NCBI GenBank assembly: GCA_903851445.1
Contig: CAINOH010000020.1
Coordinates: 1-56,570, forward strand
DNA from: an uncultured Microcaldota archaeon
GTDB taxonomy: Archaea > Micrarchaeota > Micrarchaeia > Norongarragalinales > CAINOH01
Direction: 5' to 3'
Length of the DNA: 56,570 nt
The position numbers and the translations under genes were made by a program. The notes beneath the pieces were generated by a model. That model was not told the origin of the DNA. It saw only the letters and a list, made by a program, of their open reading frames with translations, and ran no database searches. Below, one piece after another: positions 9,067 through 16,933 of this stretch (the first letter of the stretch is position 1; each line of letters starts with the position of its first letter).

Positions 9067-10035
9067 TTAATTTTCCAGAAACTCTAGAACTTGGCACGCC
9101 CTGCAGACTTTTTTAGAGCACTTGCCCCCGCACTTTTCGCACTTGTTGGAGGCGGGCTTCTTTGCGGACTTGGCGTCATTTTCTGCCAGTTGCATCCTCA
9201 GGCCAAGGTAGGACTTCAGCACGTTGAACTTTATTCCCGGGTATTTGCCCTCGGAATCATTCAGGAAATCCTTCACCAGCCCGCGGAATGCCTCGACGGA
9301 ATACGGGCACGACCCGAGGTGGTAGGGCAAGCCCTTCAGCTCGCAATAATAGGCGGACTCGCGCTCGGGAACGTAAATCAGGGGTTTGATGCGTGGCACA
9401 GTAAGGCCATCCAAATCGTTTTCTGACACCGGGCCAAAACGCGATACGCCTTCGGGGTCGGCGCGCAGCATATTCATAAGGAAAGTTTGGCCAATGTCAT
9501 CGGCATTGTGGCCGATTGCGACCTTGTTCGCGCCAAGCCTTAGTGCGGCCTTGTTGAGCAGGTACTTGCGAAGAGTGCCGCAGATTGCGCACGCGCCCAT
9601 CGTCCTAAACTGCGGGTTTTTGGACTTGTTGCGGAGCTTGATGATTTGGTCAAGGCGTTTGCCTGCAAGGCCGGAAAAGGAAAATATAGTCAACTTGTAG
9701 CCGTGCGCCTTGCACAGCTCCTGCGCTTTTTTCTTCGTCTTGGGCCGGTAACCTGCTATGCCTTCGTCAATAAGCACGGGAATGAGCGTGACTGAGCCTA
9801 TCCTTCTTGCCATCTTGTCAAGGACGTGCAGCATCGCCGCGCTGTCCTTTCCGCCGGAGATGCCGACCACGATGCGGTCGCCTCGCCGGAGCATCGCAAA
9901 GTCGCGGTTTGCCTTGCGCACGCGGCGCTCGAAAAGCTCGCAAAAACACTGGCTGCACAAGTCCAGGCCGGAATAGGAAAGGCTGATTATGGCCTCGCGC
10001 TTTTGGCAGCAATTGCAGGTGATTGCATCCTTCAT
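9067..10035 (-). CDS. ncs6: tRNA 2-thiolation protein, Ncs6/TtuA family
   Basis: An ATP-dependent tRNA sulfurtransferase of the Ncs6/TtuA type, which 2-thiolates uridine in tRNA. It shows an N-terminal zinc-binding Cys cluster (residues 7-32), a PP-loop ATP site SGGKDS (residues 60-65), a central GACAICG motif plus a later GSCPYS cysteine that together match the three iron-sulfur ligands of TtuA, and a C-terminal CxxC/CxxxC zinc ribbon. Its ATG overlaps the stop of the upstream DedA gene as ATGA, implying translational coupling. The first gene of the same operon encodes a ubiquitin-like sulfur carrier, the expected partner. Whether U34 or U54 is modified cannot be told from sequence. Confidence 0.88.
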   Translation of the reverse strand: MKDAITCNCCQKREAIISLSYSGLDLCSQCFCELFERRVRKANRDFAMLRRGDRIVVGISGGKDSAAMLHVLDKMARRIGSVTLIPVLIDEGIAGYRPKTKKKAQELCKAHGYKLTIFSFSGLAGKRLDQIIKLRNKSKNPQFRTMGACAICGTLRKYLLNKAALRLGANKVAIGHNADDIGQTFLMNMLRADPEGVSRFGPVSENDLDGLTVPRIKPLIYVPERESAYYCELKGLPYHLGSCPYSVEAFRGLVKDFLNDSEGKYPGIKFNVLKSYLGLRMQLAENDAKSAKKPASNKCEKCGGKCSKKVCRACQVLEFLEN

Positions 10036-10640
10036 TTTTTCTTCCTGCCCTTGAATTCTCCCCAAACTTCATAGATGACGGGAAGCAGGGAGACGAAGAT
10101 TATTGCAAGGACGATTACGGTAAGCGCCTCGCCTGAGGATGGAAGCACGTTGCCAAGCAGGTAGCCCGCACCCAAGAACAGGCAGGACCATAGGATGCCG
10201 CCGATTGCGTTGTAGAGGGTGAAGGTGGCGTAATCCATCCTCGCGGTGCCTGCAAGTATGGGCGCAAATGTGCGCACAACAGGCACGAAGCGCGCAAGCA
10301 CAATGGCCTTCTTTCCGTGCGTCTCATAGAACGCGCGGGTCTTCTGCACGTATTTCGGGTTGCGGAAGAACGAGCCGTCCTTGGAAAAGAACGAGGGCCC
10401 GAACTTGCTGCCAGTCCAGTAACCCACCTGGTCGCCCAAAAAAGCGCAGACCGCGGTGCCCACAAGGAGTATCCAGATGTCGAAGAACCCCTTGGATGCG
10501 AATATGCCTGCGGTAAAGAGAAGCGAGTCGCCTGGGAGGAAGAAGCCGAAGAACAAGCCCGACTCTGCAAACACAAAACCAAAGAGGGCGAGCATCCCGA
10601 AAGCCTGGAGGAGGTATTCAGCTGAAAGGAACTCAAACAT
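10032..10640 (-). CDS. DedA-family membrane protein
   Basis: About 202 residues with four to six hydrophobic segments. It has the DedA/SNARE-associated hallmarks: a FFLPGDSLLFTAG re-entrant region and the RFVPVVRTFAPILAG motif with conserved arginines. The family is associated with lipid scrambling or undecaprenyl-phosphate-type transport and envelope homeostasis; the exact substrate here is unknown. It lies third in an operon with the sulfur carrier, Nudix and Ncs6 genes. I used ATG 10640; TTG 10655 and GTG 10652 are upstream alternatives. Confidence 0.9.
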   Translation of the reverse strand: MFEFLSAEYLLQAFGMLALFGFVFAESGLFFGFFLPGDSLLFTAGIFASKGFFDIWILLVGTAVCAFLGDQVGYWTGSKFGPSFFSKDGSFFRNPKYVQKTRAFYETHGKKAIVLARFVPVVRTFAPILAGTARMDYATFTLYNAIGGILWSCLFLGAGYLLGNVLPSSGEALTVIVLAIIFVSLLPVIYEVWGEFKGRKKK

Positions 10641-10655
10641 CAAAAATCGCACCAA

Positions 10656-11237
10656 TTATTTTTTCGCATTTTTCATTTTCTTTGATTGTCTCTTTGCGCC
10701 ATTAATAACCTGTTCTGCAAGCAACAAACCGGTCACCGCGCGCGCCTCGGAAATCTTGCCTGCTTTTGCCATTGCAACTGCTTTTGAAAGCGGCACAAGC
10801 ACGACCTTGAGCGGCTCGAGCTCGTCGCCTAGAAGCGGATTCCTGGGCTTGGACAGTCCAGTAGCAAGATAGAGATAAGTCAGCTGGTCGGAGTATCCAG
10901 GCGAGAGGTAGTACTTCCCAAGGAACCGGAAGTTTTTAGCTCGAAAACCCGTCTCCTCCTCAAGCTCCCTGCGGCCGGCAGAGACTGGAGACTCCTTTTC
11001 ATCAGCCCTTCCCTTTGGAAGGCAAAGCTCTGAGCGGTTTATGCCTGGAAAATACTCGCGCACCAGGACAACACGACCTTTGGCGTCAACAGCTGCAACC
11101 ATCGCGCCCTTGGAGCCTCCTTGCGCGGACATCACTTCGTACGAGAACTCCTTTCCGTTTGAGTGCCGCACTTTGACGTCCTTGATTTTGAAGATGCGGC
11201 CTGCGAATTTTGTCTGCTCGGAAATTTTTTTTGGCAT
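10656..11237 (-). CDS. Nudix hydrolase, ADP-ribose pyrophosphatase-like
   Basis: This 193-residue protein contains a full Nudix box, GX5EX7REXXEEXG, around residues 95-118 (GRADEKE to REELEEETG-like segment; the visible core is RRELEEETGF). The layout, with an N-terminal beta-sandwich and a LYLATGLS stretch after the box, is that of ADP-ribose/NDP-sugar pyrophosphatases. The Lys-rich C-terminus is a lineage feature. It starts 9 nt after the ubiquitin-like gene and lies 15 nt before dedA, so it is co-transcribed with them. Substrate choice is inferred only from family. Confidence 0.88.
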   Translation of the reverse strand: MPKKISEQTKFAGRIFKIKDVKVRHSNGKEFSYEVMSAQGGSKGAMVAAVDAKGRVVLVREYFPGINRSELCLPKGRADEKESPVSAGRRELEEETGFRAKNFRFLGKYYLSPGYSDQLTYLYLATGLSKPRNPLLGDELEPLKVVLVPLSKAVAMAKAGKISEARAVTGLLLAEQVINGAKRQSKKMKNAKK

Positions 11238-11246
11238 CCCTAATAA

Positions 11247-11447
11247 TCATCCGCTGTAGATTATACTGACAAGCTCGACTTTGCCGCCCTGCGAAACCCG
11301 CTTCCTGCAATGGGCGATTTTTCCATTCAACTTTACTATGACCGTCTGTTCGTTCGCATCAACAGCATCGATAGCGTCGCGTATTGTGGCCGTTGCCGGG
11401 AGCTTGACTTTTCTTTTCCTGCCCTCAAACGATACGGAAACGTCCAT
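11247..11447 (-). CDS. Ubiquitin-like sulfur-carrier protein (ThiS/MoaD fold)
   Basis: A 66-residue protein with the beta-grasp pattern of ThiS/MoaD/SAMP/TtuB carriers: VSFEGRKRKVKLP, a helix with IRDAIDAV, VIVKLNGKIA, and a C-terminal VELVSIIYSG. The carriers are activated by an E1-like enzyme and deliver sulfur as a C-terminal thiocarboxylate. Here the terminus is Ser-Gly rather than the usual Gly-Gly. It is the first gene of the operon that ends with ncs6, suggesting it supplies sulfur for tRNA thiolation. ATG 11447 was chosen; a TTG at 11489 would add 14 residues. No E1-like gene is in the window. Confidence 0.8.
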   Translation of the reverse strand: MDVSVSFEGRKRKVKLPATATIRDAIDAVDANEQTVIVKLNGKIAHCRKRVSQGGKVELVSIIYSG

Positions 11448-11491
11448 CTTTGATGCGACCCGAATGCTACCATCGCGTAAGTTCCTCAAAG

Positions 11492-11523
11492 GGTATTTAT
11501 TGGTGCGGCTTGCTTAATTATTC
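11492..11523 (+). promoter_or_regulatory. rpl15e promoter
   Basis: GTATTTATT (11492-11500) acts as a TATA box, with AATTATTCC (11515-11523) about 25 nt downstream as the likely start. The following nonamer TTCCTCTTA (11521-11529) also occurs at the same position in the rpl30e promoter. Confidence 0.55.
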
Positions 11524-11530
11524 CTCTTAC

Positions 11531-11592
11531 GCCACAGTGGATGTGGGGACTCGCGGTCCCCTGAACTGTTTCGGCTTTTACAGGTCGGTGGC
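11531..11592 (+). promoter_or_regulatory. Structured 5' leader of rpl15e
   Basis: GCCAC (11531-11535) can pair with GTGGC (11588-11592), enclosing a 6-bp hairpin GGGGAC/GTCCCC with a 5-nt loop (11545-11561) and a possible second small hairpin. The ATG lies 22 nt beyond, with GGAGAG as SD. A folded leader ahead of a ribosomal protein gene could mediate feedback control, but this is inference from complementarity only. Confidence 0.4.
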
Positions 11593-11614
11593 ATACAAAC
11601 GGAGAGTGTGAAAA

Positions 11615-12106
11615 ATGAGTGCAACTAAATACATTCGCGAATCGTTCCGCAAAACCATGGCCGAGCGCGCGCCATCATACAAGGCACGCCTCATCAAGTG
11701 GCACAAGGGCAGGCCTATTGTCCGAGTTGACGGCCCGACCAACATTCCCCGCGCAAGGACACTCGGGTACAAGGCCACGAAGGACATCATTGTTGTGCGC
11801 GTGCGCATCTCGAAGGGAAAGCGCGTCCGCCGCAGGGCCGACCTCGGACGCAAGCCGGGAAAGAACCGCAAGGAAGTCAACCCGGGCGCACCGCTGTCAT
11901 ATTACGCAGTAGTCAAGGCGGCAAACCGGTTCTCCAACCTCTCGCCGCTCGGGGTCTACCTTGCAGGCGAGACTGGCACGGACAAGTACTTCGAGATAAT
12001 AATGAAGAACAACTGCCCCCAGACGCCACAAGGAATTGTCAAGCAGACTGCGCCAGTTGCTGCAAAACCTGCGATTGTACAAAAGCCTGCTGTAAAGAAG
12101 GCCTGA
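11615..12106 (+). CDS. rpl15e: Ribosomal protein L15e
   Basis: A 163-residue eukaryote/archaea-specific large-subunit protein. It begins MSATKYIRESFRKT and contains the family-typical RRRADLGRKPGKN stretch, rich in basic residues for rRNA binding. The last 25 residues form an Ala/Pro/Lys/Val extension. GGAGAG lies 9 nt upstream as SD. rnp3 follows after 13 nt in the same direction, an arrangement also seen in other archaea. Confidence 0.96.
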   Translation: MSATKYIRESFRKTMAERAPSYKARLIKWHKGRPIVRVDGPTNIPRARTLGYKATKDIIVVRVRISKGKRVRRRADLGRKPGKNRKEVNPGAPLSYYAVVKAANRFSNLSPLGVYLAGETGTDKYFEIIMKNNCPQTPQGIVKQTAPVAAKPAIVQKPAVKKA

Positions 12107-12119
12107 ACGGGAAACTCTA

Positions 12120-12671
12120 ATGGACTTTGTTGACCTCAATGTCACAAAGCCGGAATTGTCCGGCCTTGAACGCAAGCTCGGCTTTTCCCAATCCTTTTCC
12201 TTGCAAGCAATAGCCATCAATTCGCAAGCTGACATCCAAAGGAAACTTTCCAGGCCGTCGGCAGTCGAATCCACTAATGTGGAATTATTGATGGCCTGCT
12301 GCAGGCAGGAGAACGCCATCCTGATTAACCCTTTCCTTGCCAAGGGCTTTGAGCGCGAGCCGAAGCTGTTCCGCAAGATTTCCGAGGAAGGCAAGTGCCT
12401 GGAAATACCGCTTTCTTTGTTTCTCGATTGCTCTGGAAACAGGCGCGCAGGAAGGCTTCACGTCGCAGCCAAGGCTGCCAGACTTGCAAGAAAATACAAG
12501 GCAAAGGTGGTCATCACCTCACGCGCAACAACGCCGGAAGGGTGCAAGTCGCCAAGCGAGATTTGCGCGCTTGCCGAAGCATTCCTCTTCCTGAGCCCCT
12601 CGGAAGCCCGCGACGCCCTGTCCAGGAACGGCCTTGCTGCGGTTGCGCAAACCGGCCTTTTGCCCCTCTGA
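12120..12671 (+). CDS. rnp3: Ribonuclease P protein component 3 (Rpp30)
   Basis: A 183-residue protein of the Rpp30/RNP3 family, which adopts a TIM-barrel-like PHP fold and, with Pop5, supports the catalytic RNA of RNase P in 5' tRNA maturation. It starts MDFVDLNV and contains the NVELLMACCRQENAILINPF region, a KYKAKVVITS strand and SPSEICALAEAF helix, all in family order. It is somewhat short, but not clearly truncated. It sits 13 nt after rpl15e, so the two are likely co-transcribed. Confidence 0.85.
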   Translation: MDFVDLNVTKPELSGLERKLGFSQSFSLQAIAINSQADIQRKLSRPSAVESTNVELLMACCRQENAILINPFLAKGFEREPKLFRKISEEGKCLEIPLSLFLDCSGNRRAGRLHVAAKAARLARKYKAKVVITSRATTPEGCKSPSEICALAEAFLFLSPSEARDALSRNGLAAVAQTGLLPL

Positions 12672-12705
12672 ACCGGATTTATATCCAGCCGGGCTTTTCG
12701 CGCGG

Positions 12706-12746
12706 GTTTAAAAGATTAATCCAAAATAATTACTACTTAGTAGTAA
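12706..12746 (+). promoter_or_regulatory. Promoter and start-site dyad of the surface protein gene
   Basis: GTTTAAAAG (12706-12714) is a TATA box. About 20-30 nt downstream lies a perfect dyad TTACTAC-TTA-GTAGTAA (12730-12746) overlapping the expected start site. It could be a transcription-factor site or an RNA hairpin at the very 5' end of the message. Confidence 0.5.
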
Positions 12747-12769
12747 CTTAAGTTGATGGTGGGTTCATA

Positions 12770-14641
12770 ATGTCTAGGGGCCAAGTTGACGGCATAATCA
12801 TCGTCGTTTCATTCATCACTCTTGCGCTAATCGGAATCGTAATCGCAAGCCCCTCCAGCATGAGCGGGTTCTTCACAGCAGGCACACAGACGCAGGCCAC
12901 GCCGACAGCCGCACCAATATTTTCGCAATATAACTCCCTCACGCAATACACCCCGCTCCCAACGCCGTCCGCCCAGCCTTCGTATTCACAAAACGGCATC
13001 CCCATAATCGACCAGTCATATTACCCCGCGCCGGTAATCCAGAGCACCCCGACTCCCAACCCGTACTACTATAACCCGTATGGCCAGTACCAGTATCCCA
13101 ATTACAACTACCAGACGCCATCCTTCTTCCCGAACGGCACGCCGTACTACCCGCCGGGGTACCAGTACAACCAGTATGGCTACAACAATTACTATTACCC
13201 GAACGGCACGCTCTGCTATTACCCGTATTATAATTGCTATAACAACTACCAGAACGGAAACTACCAGTACAACCAAAACCCTTACTACAACTACCCGTAC
13301 TATTACTCTAACTACACCGGCGCCTACCAGGCAAGCATCAACGTAGTCAGCGGCCTCGGCCCGGTCAACGTGTTTGTTGACGGCACCTACCGCGGAAGCA
13401 TAACCAATGCAGGCGGCTCCTTCATGGTGTTCGGCCTCGAGCCGGGATACCACACAGTCTACGTCTCGGGCTACAGCTGCGACAAGGTCCAGCAAGTCTA
13501 CGCAACCGCCCAATACCAGACCACGGTGTCCGTGTGCGGCGATACCGTGGCAGGCGGCCGCTCGTTCACAACCGACGGCACATATTACCTCTACCAGGGC
13601 GACAGCGTGACCTCAACCAACAACGCAAAATTCACGTTCAACGGCTTCTCAATGTGGCAGGCAGGACAGGCCGCGCTCCCGCAGGCGACTTTCTCAGTCT
13701 CCCCGCGCACCGGAAGCACCCAGACCGCAACATTCACCGCAGGCTCGGAGTATTATTACGACGGCGGCTCAATCCGCATCAACGGCGCAGTCCAGACCGG
13801 TTCGGGCATCCTCTTTGGCGTGACAGTATCTTCCTCAGGCAACCTCCAGCCCTCGCCAGTTGGCACGCGCACGCTCTCAGGACGCATAGTCGACCAGAAC
13901 GGCACCGGCATAGCCAGCGCGGGAATCATGCTTGCGAACTACTACAACGCCCAGACGTACATGAACACGCGGCTTTCCGGAAGTGACGGGTACTACTCGC
14001 TGGCATACGTGCCTGACGGGTTCTACAACGTCACGGTCAGCGCAGCGAACCACTACTCGCGCACCTGGAACAACGTGCAAATCACAAGCGACACTTACAC
14101 CAACTACGACATCGCAACGTCAACGGCCACGCCTACTCCCACGCCAACTGCAACCCCGACGCCAACGTCAACCCACTACATCTCAACGCAGTCATACCTG
14201 TTCTCGGTGCCGCTCGCAAGCCCGGTTGTTGCAAGCAACACCTGCGCCAACACAACGGTAAACCACTTCAACCCGTTCAACCAGAGCTGGTATGAAATCC
14301 CGATGGCAAGCATCAACGGCAACGAGACGTACTGGCTCAACGCCACGTCACCCTGCACGCTCTCGTTCAACGGCTCGTCATACTACAACAAGGCAAACTA
14401 CTACAACGCGCTCTACCCGGGCTGGAACGCGATAAGCGCGCCATACGACGGCGCCACCTATGGCCAGCTTTCAGGCAACTGCAACATAACCGCATTTGCG
14501 CGGCTCAATGCTACAAGCATATTCGAAGTCTATAATTCAACCGCCAGCCCGACTGGCACGGCATTCGGCCTGGAAGCAGGCAAGGGATACGTGGCATACT
14601 CGAGCAACACGACTCTGTGCGCGATGTACTACACGCCGTAA
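12770..14641 (+). CDS. Tyr/Asn-rich secreted or surface-anchored protein
   Basis: A 623-residue protein. The N-terminus MSRGQVDG followed by about 20 hydrophobic residues looks like an anchor or, with the RG-Q junction, a class III (pilin-like) signal. Residues about 50-190 are extremely rich in Tyr, Asn, Pro and Gln. Next come a PEGA-like beta domain (about 190-250), a domain with two cysteines and aromatic strands, a carboxypeptidase-regulatory-like beta-sandwich (about 365-445), a Thr-Pro linker of PTPT repeats, and a C-terminal domain with paired cysteines and many N-x-S/T sites. It is probably a glycosylated cell-surface structural or adhesive protein. It has its own promoter and is monocistronic. 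Confidence 0.8.
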   Translation: MSRGQVDGIIIVVSFITLALIGIVIASPSSMSGFFTAGTQTQATPTAAPIFSQYNSLTQYTPLPTPSAQPSYSQNGIPIIDQSYYPAPVIQSTPTPNPYYYNPYGQYQYPNYNYQTPSFFPNGTPYYPPGYQYNQYGYNNYYYPNGTLCYYPYYNCYNNYQNGNYQYNQNPYYNYPYYYSNYTGAYQASINVVSGLGPVNVFVDGTYRGSITNAGGSFMVFGLEPGYHTVYVSGYSCDKVQQVYATAQYQTTVSVCGDTVAGGRSFTTDGTYYLYQGDSVTSTNNAKFTFNGFSMWQAGQAALPQATFSVSPRTGSTQTATFTAGSEYYYDGGSIRINGAVQTGSGILFGVTVSSSGNLQPSPVGTRTLSGRIVDQNGTGIASAGIMLANYYNAQTYMNTRLSGSDGYYSLAYVPDGFYNVTVSAANHYSRTWNNVQITSDTYTNYDIATSTATPTPTPTATPTPTSTHYISTQSYLFSVPLASPVVASNTCANTTVNHFNPFNQSWYEIPMASINGNETYWLNATSPCTLSFNGSSYYNKANYYNALYPGWNAISAPYDGATYGQLSGNCNITAFARLNATSIFEVYNSTASPTGTAFGLEAGKGYVAYSSNTTLCAMYYTP

Positions 14642-14664
14642 GCCCCAAAGCACAAGGCCTACGC

Positions 14665-15105
14665 TTAATCGCCGGATACGAGTAAACAACTAGTTTCTTT
14701 CCTTATTTTCTTTCTCTTCTTTTTCCGCAAGCATATCGACGATCTCCTCAAACTGGATTTCGTTCCCCAGTTGCGGATCATAGAATTTTCAATGAGCCCC
14801 TGAAGCATACCCTTGGTAAAAATCCCCTCTGGTTTCAGCCCCGTGTTCTGCACGTGCATCAAGAGCCGGTTCTGATACTGTGTTCCAATCATCTCAATAA
14901 CATCCTTAAGACGCGTCTTGTTGTGCGGCGCATATCGTTTCAGAGCTGCTACTTCCGCCACGGCGTCCTTGCTTGCCTTAATCGCGTGAAGTCGCTCTGC
15001 TTCGTCTACCAATTTGCGCGTGTTGAGGAACGCGTCGCGGTAAGTCCGCACGGCAACTGCACTGGCTGCTGGTTTTCCAACTCTGGGGGTTTCCATAAAA
15101 ATCAC
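14665..15105 (-). CDS. Hypothetical protein with a 3'-end frameshift
   Basis: I do not recognise the family. The first 110 residues are helical and ordinary, but the frame then runs into an implausible basic and Ser-rich tail. Shifting by -1 at the GAAAATTC run (T-run at 14786-14789 on the + strand) gives a coherent ending: LIEKFYDPQLGNEIQFEEI, then an acidic Lys/Glu helix, stopping at TAG (14690). One lost A in an ancestral AAAAA run explains this. So the gene is either recently mutated or carries a sequencing indel. Its GTG at 15105 overlaps the stop of the upstream gene (GTGA); ATG 15096 is an alternative. It is third in the hisS operon. Confidence 0.65.
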   Translation of the reverse strand: MIFMETPRVGKPAASAVAVRTYRDAFLNTRKLVDEAERLHAIKASKDAVAEVAALKRYAPHNKTRLKDVIEMIGTQYQNRLLMHVQNTGLKPEGIFTKGMLQGLIENSMIRNWGTKSSLRRSSICLRKKKRKKIRKETSCLLVSGD

Positions 15106-15491
15106 AGCTCGCAGAATTCCGGTTTGGCCTCCTGACCGGTCACTTTGCAGACTTTCTTGTAAAACTTGCCTATTGCCTTTGGGTCGTGCCAGCCGAACCG
15201 TTCAGCTTCCTTTGCTGCATCGAGCAGCGCCTTTTTTGTGATTCCGTTCTCGAAAAATTGCGGGTCGGTCCTGCTCCCGTGGAACCTCATCCGCTCGACG
15301 AAGTTGGACTGCAAAAGGCCGAACAGCTGCTCGTCGGTCTGGACGCCAAAACGATTCTTCATCATGCCGACAATCTTGGTTTGGTTAATCTTGATGGAAT
15401 GATGAAGGTTCAGTGCAGCATGCAGGGGGTTGCACGAGTCGGTAAACGCGATTTTCGTGTCGTGAAATTCTTCAATTGTGGGCTTCTTCAT
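15102..15491 (-). CDS. Hypothetical protein in the hisS operon (129 aa)
   Basis: I do not recognise this protein. It is 129 residues, soluble, mixed alpha/beta, with four cysteines scattered rather than paired. Its ATG (15491) lies inside the end of hisS, overlapping by 20 nt, and its stop overlaps the start of the next gene, so all three are likely translationally coupled. Both followers are of similar size and unknown; I see no clear sequence similarity between them. Confidence 0.7.
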   Translation of the reverse strand: MKKPTIEEFHDTKIAFTDSCNPLHAALNLHHSIKINQTKIVGMMKNRFGVQTDEQLFGLLQSNFVERMRFHGSRTDPQFFENGITKKALLDAAKEAERFGWHDPKAIGKFYKKVCKVTGQEAKPEFCEL

Positions 15492-16830
15492 TTTTCTTCC
15501 TCTGGCTTTGATTTCGGTTCCTGAAATTATTTGCCGCGTCCTTTACGGACACTAACTTTTCCTCGCCGCTCACAAGGTTGCGCAGGTTGATTTTCCGGTT
15601 CTTTGCCTCCTTGTCTCCGATGATTGCCGCAAAGGGGATTCCCTGCTTGGAGCAATAGTCGAGGTTCTTGGAGATTGCGCGGCCCAAGAGGTCGATTGCG
15701 ACATTGACCCCAAGTGCGCGAAGCTCCTGGGCAACTTCGAACGCGAAAGGCTGGACCTTGATTGGTATTACGAAGACCTCGACAGCGGTCTTTCTTGCGC
15801 CGTCAACCTTCTCGCCTTTTGCAACCTTGTCCTTGAGGATTTCACAGATTGACTCGAAACCGAAAGCGACTCCGGTTGCCGGGACTTTTTCCTTTCCCGA
15901 GAACTTTCCGACCATCTCGTCGTAGCGGCCGCCGCCGCAGATGCTGGACGTTATGATTCCGCCGGGAACGTAGCCTTCGAACACCGTGCTGCTGTAGTAA
16001 GACAGGCCGCGCGCAAGGCTGGCCTTGATTTCGTAAAAGTCATCGCCGATTCCGTAGAGTTTGATGTAGTTGGTTAGCTCTTTGAGTTCAGAAAGGCCTT
16101 CAGCACCCTTGCCTGCCTTCAAAGTCTTTTCAAGCTTGGCCATCAGTTTGTCATTTCCAAGCTTGTCCAACTCGTCGAACAACTCGAGGACTTTCTTGGC
16201 AGAGGACGCGGAAACTCCCTTCTCTTCCATCTCCTTCTGCACTTCCTTGGCACCGATTTTCTCAAGCTTGTCCAAGGAAAGAATTACTGGAGTGGCTTGC
16301 TCTGCGGTTACCCCGCACGATTCAAGCAGGCCGTCAAGCACCTTACGGTTGTTTATCTTGAGCTTGCACTCAATGCCAAGCGCATCAAAACCCGCCTTGA
16401 GTATTGCAACTATTTCAGCTTCAGCAGCCTGCGACTGCACACCGAAGATGTCGATGTCGCACTGGTAGAACTCGCGGTAGCGTCCGAGCTTGATTGGCCC
16501 GTCGCGCCATACGGGCGCGATTGAATACCTCTTGAATGGCATTGCCAGGCGCGGGTTTGCTGCAAGAACCCGGCAGGTCGGGACGGTCTGGTCGTACCGA
16601 AGCCCAAGCTCGCGCTTTCCCTGGTCAGTAAGCTTGTAGGTCTCCTTGAGTATCTCCGCGCCACCGGCGTACTTTGACGAGAGAACCTCCCAGTTCTCTA
16701 TTGCGGGAGTCTCTATCGGGTTGAATCCGAAGCGCTCGAAAACCGACTTGAGCCTTTGCGCGGCCCAGTCTCGGAGGAGCTTTTCCTCGACAAGAAAGTC
16801 ACGCGAGCCGCGAACGGGAGAGAGGTCCAT
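15472..16830 (-). CDS. hisS: Histidyl-tRNA synthetase
   Basis: A 452-residue class II synthetase charging tRNA-His. Motif 2 appears as the FKRYSIAPVWRDGPIKLGRYREFYQ region, which carries the ATP and histidine contacts. The histidine-A type motif LARGLSYYSSTVFEGY and motif 3 (GVAFGFESI) follow. The C-terminal anticodon-binding domain covers about residues 350-440. An SD AGGTG lies 5 nt upstream of the ATG. The last 20 nt overlap the start of the next gene. An unusually charged segment of about 60 residues occurs between motif 2 and the histidine-A motif, within the family's insertion domain. Confidence 0.95.
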   Translation of the reverse strand: MDLSPVRGSRDFLVEEKLLRDWAAQRLKSVFERFGFNPIETPAIENWEVLSSKYAGGAEILKETYKLTDQGKRELGLRYDQTVPTCRVLAANPRLAMPFKRYSIAPVWRDGPIKLGRYREFYQCDIDIFGVQSQAAEAEIVAILKAGFDALGIECKLKINNRKVLDGLLESCGVTAEQATPVILSLDKLEKIGAKEVQKEMEEKGVSASSAKKVLELFDELDKLGNDKLMAKLEKTLKAGKGAEGLSELKELTNYIKLYGIGDDFYEIKASLARGLSYYSSTVFEGYVPGGIITSSICGGGRYDEMVGKFSGKEKVPATGVAFGFESICEILKDKVAKGEKVDGARKTAVEVFVIPIKVQPFAFEVAQELRALGVNVAIDLLGRAISKNLDYCSKQGIPFAAIIGDKEAKNRKINLRNLVSGEEKLVSVKDAANNFRNRNQSQRKKNEEAHN

Positions 16831-16933
16831 GGAAACACCTTTTGAAATGAGAAAATTATTGTAAGGATTAGGCTCGGATCCGCTTTTTAACCGTCGGGAT
16901 TGGTTTTAAAACTAAAAAAGCGCCATCTGGTTT

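Noticed and set aside
12939-13513. Reverse-strand frames of 60-165 residues within the surface protein gene
   Set aside because: They are Val-rich mirror frames caused by the repetitive Tyr/Asn codons of the true gene.
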